From Nitrosomonadales bacterium (GTDB taxonomy: Bacteria > Pseudomonadota > Gammaproteobacteria > Burkholderiales > SG8-41): 9,738 nt of DNA. The notes below the pieces were generated by a model. It saw nothing but the letters and a program-made list of their open reading frames with translations, searched no databases and was not told the DNA's origin. Where the stretch lies: the NCBI GenBank assembly GCA_009885185.1, contig VFLF01000664.1, positions 1-9,738 on the forward strand. The letters run 5' to 3'. This document shows positions 1 through 6,104 of this stretch, piece by piece (positions within the stretch are counted from its first letter, which is position 1; each line of letters starts with the position of its first letter). A program made the translations under genes and the position numbers.

Positions 1-982
1 GTTGACTCTGGCGCTGTGCGGTTGCGAAAGCGGCGACAACGTGGTTATCGACTTGCAGGATAAGGCGTATCCAACGGGTCTCGATCATTGGCCCGCGCGG
101 AAATTGGTGCTCTTCGGCACTTTTGCGGGAAGTATCTACAGCATTCAGGAAGATGGCACGCGCGTTGCGAAGCTCATGGATGTCAGAACATCCGATTGCT
201 CGCGCGTAACACGCATACGCGTTGATGAGGTGCGCAACCGGCTATGGATCATGAGCGCCGCGGGCATCTGTGTTTACAACCTTCAGTCCCTGCAAATGAT
301 CCGGCACTTGCCTATCGGCGACATGAGCCGCTATCAGCTTGCCAATGGTTTGGCGGATATCGCGCTCGATAGCCAAGGTAATGCGTATGCCATCGACACG
401 GGCATTACCCCGATCATTTACCGCATTGCTTCAGCAACATTTGCCGTCGAGATCTGGAACAACGTTGTGCCAAAGCCCGATGCCGGCATCTTTTCGAATC
501 GGCAATTTCCGCTCAATGCGGTTGCAGTGGCCCCACAGGGGAAACACCTGTTGTACGTCAATGCGTATGACGGCACGCTGAATATGCTTGCCATCACCAG
601 CAGGCAGCAAACGAGCGTAGGCATCCCCAGCAAACTGTACGCCGTGAATGCTCTAGTCGCTACGCCTGGTGCAGGGGGCGCGGACGGGATAGATTTGTAT
701 GCAGTTAGCGCAAGTAATAATTCCGTTACGGTGGTCGGGATGGTCGGCGATCTGACGACTGCCCGCCCGCGTGTTTTTGCAACGAAACATCTCGACCAAC
801 CCCTGGCAGGAACATGGGTGCGTGATTCTGTCTTTATTACGAACAGCCAATTATTGCGGCATCCGGAAATCATCAACGAGGATCGTGATGCGCTTCGTCC
901 ATTCTCCATGGTCCGGTTGAGTGCCGCGTATTTCAGCGAGCAGGCAGTCAATCCGATTCTGGATCCAGTTCTGGGACAATAG
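1..982 (+). CDS. Beta-propeller lipoprotein-like protein, 5' partial (SMP-30/MRJP-like fold)
   Basis: The frame is open from the window edge to the TAG at 980-982, giving about 326 visible residues; the true start lies upstream. The first residues read LTLALCGCES, which resembles the end of a lipoprotein signal peptide (lipobox L-C-G-C), so the protein is probably lipid-anchored and faces the periplasm. No basic n-region is visible, so the TTG at position 2 is an unlikely start. The body shows recurring beta-strand and turn segments typical of six-bladed propellers: PTGLDHWPARKLVLFGTFAGS near residue 25, RIRVDEVRNRLWIMSAAGIC near 72, and LADIALDSQGNAYAIDTG near 119. The last segment resembles the SMP-30/gluconolactonase and major-royal-jelly-protein-like families. 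No catalytic residues can be assigned. The ATP-grasp gene follows after 16 nt on the same strand and may be co-transcribed. Coding is clear; family moderately sure; function unknown. Confidence 0.75.
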   Translation, partial: LTLALCGCESGDNVVIDLQDKAYPTGLDHWPARKLVLFGTFAGSIYSIQEDGTRVAKLMDVRTSDCSRVTRIRVDEVRNRLWIMSAAGICVYNLQSLQMIRHLPIGDMSRYQLANGLADIALDSQGNAYAIDTGITPIIYRIASATFAVEIWNNVVPKPDAGIFSNRQFPLNAVAVAPQGKHLLYVNAYDGTLNMLAITSRQQTSVGIPSKLYAVNALVATPGAGGADGIDLYAVSASNNSVTVVGMVGDLTTARPRVFATKHLDQPLAGTWVRDSVFITNSQLLRHPEIINEDRDALRPFSMVRLSAAYFSEQAVNPILDPVLGQ

Positions 983-998
983 CGAAAGGAGACCCATC

Positions 999-2060
999 AT
1001 GACCCAAAATACACCCTATCGAGTAGCGCTGCTTTACCCCGGAGACCGCGAAGCAAGGAAAAGCGCATCGCCCGAGACCAGCCGTTTTCTCAAGGTATTT
1101 CAGGCACTGAGCACGCTCGGCGTTCAGGCGGAACCCGCCGTCTATCATGACGATTTTTGCGACGAGGTGCGAGCGCAACTGATGCAGGTTGACGGCGTGC
1201 TGGTGTGGTTCAATCCCAACGAAGGCGGGCGTGACCGCTCAGTACTGGACGCCTTGCTGCGCGAGGTGGCGGCGGCGGGTGTTTTTGTCAGCACCCACCC
1301 CGATATCATTCTCAAGCTTGGCACCAAGGAGGTGTTGTACCAAACGCGAACGCTCGGATGGGGCAGCGATACGCATTTGTATCGCACGATGGAACAAATG
1401 CGCCGCGAGCTTTCCGCGCGGCTGGCGGACGGGCAGGCGCGGGTACTGAAGCAATACCGCGGTCAAAGCGGAGATGGCGTGTGGAAGGTGGAACTTGCGG
1501 CCGGCGCCGGCGACGCGTCGCCGTCGGAAGAAACCCCGGTGCGCGCACGCCACGCCAAGCGCGGCAGCATCGAGGAAAAAATATCGTTGGGTGAGTTTTT
1601 CCAACGCTGCGCGCCGTATTTTGCCGGCGACGGCCGGATGATTGATCAAGCCTGGCAGCCGCGTTTGCCGGAAGGCATGATTCGCTGCTACCTTGTGCAC
1701 GGCAAAGTGGAAGGTTTCGGTCATCAGGCCATCAACGCGCTGTATCCCGCGCCGCCCGGCGCGCCGCCGGAAGCAGCGCCCGCGCCCGGTCCGCGCCTTT
1801 ATCATCCATCGACGCTGCCGGCGTTTCAGGCGCTCAAGCGCCAGTTGGAACAGGAATGGGTGCCAGCGATGCAGCGGTTGCTAGAGATACCTACCGAGCA
1901 ACTGCCGGTGTTGTGGGATTGCGATTTCATGCTCGGACCGAAGAATGCCTCCGGCGAAGATACCTATGTGCTGTGCGAGATCAACGTCAGCAGCGTGTCG
2001 CCGTTTCCCGATGCCGCGGTGGCGCCGCTGGCACGGGCCGTGCTCGCGCGGATGCGCTGA
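999..2060 (+). CDS. Cj0069 family protein (ATP-grasp-like)
   Basis: The start is ATG 999, chosen because AAAGGAG sits 8-9 nt upstream (985-991); the longer frame from 921 would overlap the preceding gene. The product is 353 residues with no signal peptide, so it is cytoplasmic. The N-terminal 105 residues look like an alpha/beta pre-ATP-grasp domain (VALLYPGDREARKS, then VDGVLVWFNPNEGG near 64-77). Next come THPDIILKLGTKEVLYQT (about 99-116), a glycine-rich loop VLKQYRGQSGDGVWKVE (149-165, candidate ATP-binding Lys151), and a C-terminal LCEINVSSVSPFP (325-337) whose Glu and Asn resemble the metal-binding residues of ATP-grasp ligases. I recognise the whole as the Cj0069-type family. The amide- or peptide-forming substrate is unknown. 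An Ala/Pro-rich stretch near 250-264 is probably a surface loop. The propeller gene lies just upstream, and a small minus-strand gene converges on its end. Confidence 0.8.
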   Translation: MTQNTPYRVALLYPGDREARKSASPETSRFLKVFQALSTLGVQAEPAVYHDDFCDEVRAQLMQVDGVLVWFNPNEGGRDRSVLDALLREVAAAGVFVSTHPDIILKLGTKEVLYQTRTLGWGSDTHLYRTMEQMRRELSARLADGQARVLKQYRGQSGDGVWKVELAAGAGDASPSEETPVRARHAKRGSIEEKISLGEFFQRCAPYFAGDGRMIDQAWQPRLPEGMIRCYLVHGKVEGFGHQAINALYPAPPGAPPEAAPAPGPRLYHPSTLPAFQALKRQLEQEWVPAMQRLLEIPTEQLPVLWDCDFMLGPKNASGEDTYVLCEINVSSVSPFPDAAVAPLARAVLARMR

Positions 2061-2104
2061 TGTGTCCGTTGGGGCTCGAGATCTTTGCAGATGATTTTCT
2101 CGGA

Positions 2105-2356
2105 TCAAAGGTTCCTGTCTCCCCAGGCCCGCATGAACGCCTTGACTCCAGGACCGTCCGGCAGAGATTTCATTTGCTCGACATCGGACAAGGTCACGGG
2201 TTCGTAGCCGGTGGTTGAAGTCGCCACGCAGAACACGTTCATCCAGTATGTCCCACAGCAGCGGCATTTCCCTAGCAGAAATTCAAAGCCGCCAGCATGG
2301 CCCAGATCAAGCTCAGAAATCCACGATGGCTTTTTGCAACAGGTTGGCTGAAGCAT
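2105..2356 (-). CDS. Small cysteine-rich hypothetical protein (possible zinc ribbon)
   Basis: This 83-residue minus-strand frame fills most of the gap between the ATP-grasp gene and bug1. An in-frame TAA lies just upstream of the ATG (2354-2356), so this is the first standard start; no clear Shine-Dalgarno sequence is visible. The protein has Cys6-Cys7, then LGHAGGFEFLLGK, then CRCCGTYWM (Cys31, Cys33, Cys34) and Cys43. It ends with an acidic and aromatic segment, TTGYEPVTLSDVEQM (48-62) and FMRAWGDRNL (74-83). The spacing suggests a small metal-binding knuckle or ribbon. Composition and the ordered aromatic/glycine pattern look like selected protein sequence rather than a shadow frame, and no competing gene occupies the other strand. 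I do not recognise a named family. A remnant of a larger gene is possible. It lies 35 nt beyond the bug1 stop on the same strand. Confidence 0.55.
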   Translation of the reverse strand: MLQPTCCKKPSWISELDLGHAGGFEFLLGKCRCCGTYWMNVFCVATSTTGYEPVTLSDVEQMKSLPDGPGVKAFMRAWGDRNL

Positions 2357-2368
2357 GGGCGAATTGAC

Positions 2369-2395
2369 ATTTTACGGAACTTAGCCAGCACTCAA
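2369..2395 (-). promoter_or_regulatory. Weak candidate sigma70 promoter for the small Cys-rich gene
   Basis: Read on the minus strand, TTGAGT (2395-2390) is followed after 15 nt by TAAAAT (2374-2369), which would place transcription start almost at the ATG of the small gene. The spacing is short and the -35 overlaps the bug1 stop codon. This is a visual match only; read-through from bug1 would serve equally well. Confidence 0.15.
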
Positions 2396-3354
2396 TCCAG
2401 CCGTACGTTCACCTGTTTCACCACGGCTTTCCAGCGCGCGTCTTCGGTTTCCAGAAACTTGCGGAAGTCATCCGGCGAGCCGGGCGTGATGTCGAGCGTA
2501 ACGGAGGTAAAGCGCGCTTTCACGTCGGGCGCATTCAGTGCCTTGTTGATTTCGCTGTTCAATAAGGCAACGACGTCCTTGGGCGTTCCCGCCGGGGCGA
2601 GCATGCCGTACCACTGGTAGGCGATGAAATCCTTGATACCGGATTCCTGGAACGTGGGCACGCTGGGCAGTAGCGAGTGGCGCTGCGCGCTGGTGATGGC
2701 GAGTGGTTTCAGTTTGCCCGCGCGCACATGCGGAAACGACGCAGGCGCGGCATTGATTACCAGCGGAATCTGTCCGGCCATCGCATCGATCAGCGACGGC
2801 CCGCCGCCTTTATACGGCACGTGGTTCAGCGTGAGACCGGTTTTCAGCCGCAACCATTCGTAAGTCATGTGCGGTCCGCTGGCAAGGCCGCTGGTGCCGA
2901 CCGCGAACTTGGAGGTTTGCGCGGGTGTCATCGCCAGCAGTTCTTTCAGCGTACTCACGCTGAACGACGGATGTGCTGCCATGATCTGCGGCGATGTTGC
3001 CACCAGATTGAGCGGCGCAAAATCCTTCACCGCATCGTACGGGGGTTTGCTGTAGACCAGTGAGTTGATGCTGTGCGGCTGGTCGGCGAGGATCAGGGTG
3101 TAGCCATCGGGCGTGGCTTTGGCTGCGATTACCGTGCCGATGAGACCGGTGGCGCCAGGGCGATTATCGACCACAAACGTTTGTCCCAAGGCGTCCGCGA
3201 GTTTTTGCCCGATGGCGCGTCCGGTGAGATCGGAGCCACCGCCGGGCGGGTAGGGCACGATCACGCGCACCGGACGCGAAGGGTATTTATCGGCGGCGCT
3301 GGCTGCCAGAGGAGATAGCGCGCTGACGGCAAGCAATGCCAAGAGGTATTTCAA
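2392..3354 (-). CDS. Bug/TctC family tripartite tricarboxylate transporter substrate-binding protein (bug1)
   Basis: This is a periplasmic solute-binding protein of the Bug (TctC) family, 320 residues from the TTG at 3352-3354. That start is chosen because GGGAGA lies about 6 nt upstream and the result begins MKYLLALLAVSALSPLAASA, a classic Sec signal peptide. GTG 3358-3360 is an alternative (322 residues) but touches the Shine-Dalgarno. The frame also runs open to 3438, which would overlap the upstream gene. Family hallmarks are YPSRPVRVIVPYPPGGGSD (24-42), the loop DNRPGATGLIGT (63-74), TPDGYTL (81-87), a central VPYKGGGPSL and AGTPKDVV near the C-terminus. Such proteins bind carboxylates or similar small organic compounds, often through bridging waters. 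No TctA/TctB permease genes are nearby. It lies 20 nt after the DUF3047 lipoprotein gene on the same strand, so the two are probably co-transcribed. The substrate cannot be predicted. Confidence 0.92.
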   Translation of the reverse strand: MKYLLALLAVSALSPLAASAADKYPSRPVRVIVPYPPGGGSDLTGRAIGQKLADALGQTFVVDNRPGATGLIGTVIAAKATPDGYTLILADQPHSINSLVYSKPPYDAVKDFAPLNLVATSPQIMAAHPSFSVSTLKELLAMTPAQTSKFAVGTSGLASGPHMTYEWLRLKTGLTLNHVPYKGGGPSLIDAMAGQIPLVINAAPASFPHVRAGKLKPLAITSAQRHSLLPSVPTFQESGIKDFIAYQWYGMLAPAGTPKDVVALLNSEINKALNAPDVKARFTSVTLDITPGSPDDFRKFLETEDARWKAVVKQVNVRLD

Positions 3355-3374
3355 CGGCACTCTCCCAATTGCTG

Positions 3375-4169
3375 TTAATCCGACGCAAACAGGGCGCGCG
3401 GCGGCGCCACGCGGCGGAACACGATATCGCCGTACCATGCATGCGCATTTTCGCCGGTGTTGTCGGTATCGGTCATGACCGCAATCGCCGTGATGCGGCC
3501 CGGCTCCTCGCCGAAGGCGCGTTTGTAATCCTCATACACATTGCGCGTGATGTCCTGCCACGTGCCCACCTTGTCGCGGCCCGATTCGGCGACGATCATT
3601 TTGATGCGCGAGGTGTGCAGGTTGGGCAGCACGCGATCGTGCGGGGCGCGGTTTTCCCAGATGTACATCAGCGTGGCGTAGGGCAACTGCTGGCGCGTGA
3701 CCAGCCGCACATTATCGAAAAACATGCGGTCGTCGAGATCCAGCGAGTCGATATCCCCGGCGAAACTCACCACCACGCGCACTGGCGAATCTTCGAGGTG
3801 CCGGGTGGTGTTGTCAGCGCTTTTGATGAGGTCATCCACCTTCCACTGCCAGCTCAGCAGCGGGTACTGTTGTGGATCAATATCGAGCTTATGCACCAGT
3901 CCGGATGCCGAGTTTTCCGCCTTGGCTTTGACTGCGGTGCGGCCATCGGTATCCACCAGTTTGTATTCGGTGGATTTCTTGAAGCGCGACAGCGTCCACA
4001 CGCGCCAGCCGTTGGGCAACGTGTCGCCGGGCTCGTTGTCGGAAAAGAGTTTGACGTACGGCAGCGCAATCTCGGCGGGGCCGTCCGGCATGCTGGCGCA
4101 GCCGGTAACAACCGCCAACGCGGCAATCAGCAAGGCGCGCCACGTGGCTGCCGCAGACCGATGCAACAT
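3375..4169 (-). CDS. DUF3047 domain-containing lipoprotein
   Basis: The start is ATG 4167-4169, preceded by a strong GGAGGAG 3 nt upstream; an upstream GTG/ATG-type extension to 4226 has no such site. The 264-residue product begins MLHRSAAATWRALLIAALAVV and has the lipobox V-T-G-C with lipidation at Cys24. Ala follows the Cys, which suggests sorting to the outer membrane. The remainder fits DUF3047: LSWQWKVDD (105-113), DSPVRVVVSFAGD (127-139), YIWENRAP (169-176), RIKMIVAESG (188-197), the stretch RNVYEDYKRAFGEEPG (209-224) and MTDTDNTGENAHAWYGDIVF (232-251). The family has no established biochemical role that I know of; its sandwich-like beta-rich pattern suggests ligand or carbohydrate binding, which is inference. 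It sits between amiC and bug1 on the same strand. The 115-nt gap after amiC is long enough for its own promoter. Confidence 0.88.
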   Translation of the reverse strand: MLHRSAAATWRALLIAALAVVTGCASMPDGPAEIALPYVKLFSDNEPGDTLPNGWRVWTLSRFKKSTEYKLVDTDGRTAVKAKAENSASGLVHKLDIDPQQYPLLSWQWKVDDLIKSADNTTRHLEDSPVRVVVSFAGDIDSLDLDDRMFFDNVRLVTRQQLPYATLMYIWENRAPHDRVLPNLHTSRIKMIVAESGRDKVGTWQDITRNVYEDYKRAFGEEPGRITAIAVMTDTDNTGENAHAWYGDIVFRRVAPPRALFASD

Positions 4170-4284
4170 CTTCTCCTCCGGGGTGAAACTGGGTTTTGTT
4201 ATCGCGGTGCTACTGCCGCGCGCCATTCTAGCAACAACACAGCCTCGTTCGCAGAGATGTGATATAAGTATTTGTTTTTATTGA
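4170..4284 (-). other. Intergenic spacer between amiC and the DUF3047 gene
   Basis: This 115-nt spacer begins, in the minus-strand reading, with the AT-rich motif described separately. It then has ordinary sequence containing TAGAAT about 50 nt before the DUF3047 start, without a convincing -35 at the right distance, and ends in the strong Shine-Dalgarno of that gene. I see no GC stem followed by a U tract, so no intrinsic terminator is called. Confidence 0.4.
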
Positions 4285-4293
4285 TTATTTTTG
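4261..4293 (-). repeat. AT-rich motif copy A at the 3' end of amiC
   Basis: Read on the minus strand, the core TCAATAAAAACAAAT directly follows the amiC TAA stop; CAAAAATAA precedes it and CTTATATC follows. The 15-base core is identical to 9396-9410. The wider 33 bases match 7176-7207 at about 28 positions, including TTATATC at the same offset. The function is unknown. It could be a 3'-end or transcription signal, a protein-binding site, or chance similarity of AT-rich sequence. Confidence 0.4.
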
Positions 4294-5649
4294 AACTATC
4301 ATTTCCCGCGCCAGTGGCGGATTGGCGCTGAAATAACGTTTGATGCCGGCGAATATCGCCTCGGCCATTTTGGTCTGATAGGCATCGTCGTTGAGGCGGC
4401 GTTCTTCATCCGCGTTGGTGATGAAGGCGGTTTCGACCAGGATCGACGGAATGTCTGGCGATTTCAGCACGGCGAATCCGGCTTGCTCGACGTTGTTCTT
4501 GTGCAGTTTGTTGATGCCGCCGATTTCGCCGAGCACCGCCTTGGCGAGTTTCAGGCTGTCGTTGATGGTGGCGGTCTGCGACAGATCCAGCAGCGTCTGC
4601 TTGAGATACGGATCGGGTACGTCAAGATTCACACCACCAATGAGATCGGCCTCGTTTTCCTTTTTCGCCAGCCAGTTGGCCGCGGCGGAGGTCGCGCCGC
4701 GTTCAGACAGCGCGAACACCGACGAGCCGCGCGCGTCGGGGCGCGTGAACGCATCCGCATGCACCGACACGAACAAATCCGCGTTGGCGCGCCGGGCTTT
4801 CGCCACGCGCGCGCCGAGCGACATAAAGTAGTCGCCGTCGCGCATCATTACTGCCCGCATGTTTGGTTCCTGGTCGATACGTTCCTTCAATTTGCGCGAG
4901 ATGGCGAGCGTGACGTTTTTCTCCCATGAGCCGTGGCGGCCGCGCGCGCCGGGGTCTTCGCCGCCGTGGCCGGCATCAATGGCAATGATGATCATGCGCC
5001 GCGAGGGTGCCAGTGCGGGCGCGGCGCGAGCGGTCTTTTCGGGCGCGCGCGCGGCAGCCTTTTCCGGCGCCACGACGGGTGCGACTGCGGGCGCGGCCGG
5101 GGGCGCGTCAGCCTGACGTTCGCGGGTTTCCAGCAGGGCCATCAGCGGATCGGGCGGCGCCAGCGGATAAATGTCGAGTGCCAGCCGGTGTCCGTAGCCC
5201 GCCACCGGCGTCAGCGCGAATATCTGCGGCTTGACTTCCGATTTGAGATCGAACACCAGGCGCACTACACCGGGCTTGAACTGCCCGACGCGCACCGATT
5301 TTACATAGGGATCATTGGCGCCGATTTTTTCCGCGAGGCTGTTCAGCGTGGCGTTCAGCGACACGTTTTCCAGATCGACCACCAGCCGTTCCGGATTTTT
5401 CAGGCTCATCATCTGGTGGCGTATCGGCTGCGGCGCTTCCAGCGTGACGCGGGTATATTCCGCAGCGGGCCATACGCGCGCGGCGGCAATCTGTACATCG
5501 GCGGCGAGTGCGGTGGTGGCGTAGCCGATGCAGGCCAGCACGATCAGGCACAGCAGGAAGGGCGCGAGGGCAGAATCGCGCGGGCGCAGCATCCAGGTGA
5601 ATGGCGCTCCAGTGGCACGAACTACGGCGTTTGTAACCTTTTCAAGCAC
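4285..5649 (-). CDS. amiC: N-acetylmuramoyl-L-alanine amidase, AMIN + Amidase_3 (AmiC type)
   Basis: This zinc amidase cleaves the N-acetylmuramic acid to L-alanine bond of peptidoglycan and helps separate daughter cells. It has 454 residues from GTG 5647-5649, chosen because GGAGG lies about 12 nt upstream; this overlaps the tsaE end by 28 nt. ATG 5590-5592 (residue 20) would avoid the overlap but has a poorer ribosome site. Residues 20-50 contain a hydrophobic export signal ending ATTALAA. An AMIN domain (about 52-163), which in AmiC targets the septum, is followed by an Ala/Pro-rich linker (about 164-216) with two APEK units. Amidase_3 occupies 218-442, with IDAGHGGEDPGARG (His228), SWEKN (Glu243) and VSVHADA (His297) as zinc ligands and VETAFI (Glu406) as catalytic glutamate, so the active site is complete. 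An insertion around 310-360 is typical of AmiC enzymes controlled by EnvC/NlpD-type activators. Confidence 0.95.
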   Translation of the reverse strand: MLEKVTNAVVRATGAPFTWMLRPRDSALAPFLLCLIVLACIGYATTALAADVQIAAARVWPAAEYTRVTLEAPQPIRHQMMSLKNPERLVVDLENVSLNATLNSLAEKIGANDPYVKSVRVGQFKPGVVRLVFDLKSEVKPQIFALTPVAGYGHRLALDIYPLAPPDPLMALLETRERQADAPPAAPAVAPVVAPEKAAARAPEKTARAAPALAPSRRMIIIAIDAGHGGEDPGARGRHGSWEKNVTLAISRKLKERIDQEPNMRAVMMRDGDYFMSLGARVAKARRANADLFVSVHADAFTRPDARGSSVFALSERGATSAAANWLAKKENEADLIGGVNLDVPDPYLKQTLLDLSQTATINDSLKLAKAVLGEIGGINKLHKNNVEQAGFAVLKSPDIPSILVETAFITNADEERRLNDDAYQTKMAEAIFAGIKRYFSANPPLAREMIVQK

Positions 5650-6104
5650 GAGAAACCTACCTCCGAGTCAGCGAAGATCGACACGTTTCTCCCCGAACCC
5701 ACGACTTGCAACATCACCCTCAAGTCCGCCGGGGGTAGCCCAGCGGCTTTATTTGATTTTTCCGGCCACTCCACCAGACACACCGACTGCGGGTTGAAAT
5801 ACTCCCTGAAGCCGGCTTCCCCGAGTTCTTGTGGGTCGCTGAACCTATAAAAATCAAAGTGATACAAGTATAACCTAGAAACTTCATAAACTTCAACCAA
5901 AGTGAAGGTCGGGCTTTTGACCTTGCCCTCGTAGCCCAGTCCGCGCAGTAGCCCCCGCGCCAGCGTGGTCTTGCCCGCCCCCAGCTCGCCGACCAGGTAA
6001 ATCACCATTCCCGGCACGATGCACGCCGCCAGCGCCCGTCCCAGGGCCAGCGTGTCGGCTTCGGCGGGAAGCGAGCGGGTAAACTCGGTGCTATGTCCGG
6101 ACAC
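5622..6104 (-). CDS. tsaE: tRNA threonylcarbamoyladenosine biosynthesis ATPase TsaE
   Basis: TsaE is the ATPase that works with TsaB and TsaD to make t6A at position 37 of ANN-decoding tRNAs in the cytoplasm. The 160-residue product is close to the usual length. It shows a Walker A motif GELGAGKT (39-46, Lys45), the family signature KSPTFTLVEVY (63-73), YHFDFYRFSDPQEL (81-94) and CLVEWPEK (109-116). The GTG at 6102-6104 is the only standard start before the first conserved strand: an in-frame TGA lies just upstream, and the next Met or Val starts are inside the P-loop region. No clear Shine-Dalgarno is visible. This start forces a 12-nt head-to-head overlap with queG. The downstream amiC start overlaps the tsaE 3' end, suggesting translational coupling. 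tsaE-amiC adjacency is common in proteobacteria, although the mutL that often follows amiC is absent here. Confidence 0.95.
   Translation of the reverse strand: MSGHSTEFTRSLPAEADTLALGRALAACIVPGMVIYLVGELGAGKTTLARGLLRGLGYEGKVKSPTFTLVEVYEVSRLYLYHFDFYRFSDPQELGEAGFREYFNPQSVCLVEWPEKSNKAAGLPPADLRVMLQVVGSGRNVSIFADSEVGFSCLKRLQTP
6093..6104. other. Head-to-head overlap of the queG and tsaE start codons in a palindrome
   Basis: The 12 bases ATGTCCGGACAC contain a perfect 10-bp palindrome (TGTCCGGACA). Read rightwards they give ATG-Ser-Gly-His for QueG. Read leftwards they give GTG-Ser-Gly-His for TsaE. Each gene's 5' leader and promoter must therefore lie inside the other gene's coding sequence, or one mRNA is leaderless. 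Confidence 0.75.

Noticed and set aside
1881..2267. Minus-strand frame of 128 codons overlapping the end of the ATP-grasp gene, considered as a frameshifted part of the small Cys-rich gene
   Set aside because: The 83-residue frame is uninterrupted and coherent by itself, and the longer frame lies mostly antisense to a real gene.
2357..2391. TTGACATTTTACGG near the bug1 end considered as an insertion-sequence terminus or plus-strand promoter
   Set aside because: No matching inverted copy or transposase frame is present in the window, there is no -10 at proper distance on the plus strand, and the stretch faces only minus-strand genes.
3336..4262. Long plus-strand open frame (308 codons) opposite the DUF3047 gene
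   Set aside because: It is antisense to a gene with clear family motifs, lipobox and strong Shine-Dalgarno. Its translation is His/Arg/Gly-rich with no recognisable domain, as expected for a shadow frame in GC-rich DNA.
4933..5850. Long plus-strand open frame (305 codons) opposite amiC and tsaE
   Set aside because: It is antisense to amiC and tsaE, both with complete active-site motifs; it has Arg/Gly-rich composition and no motif.
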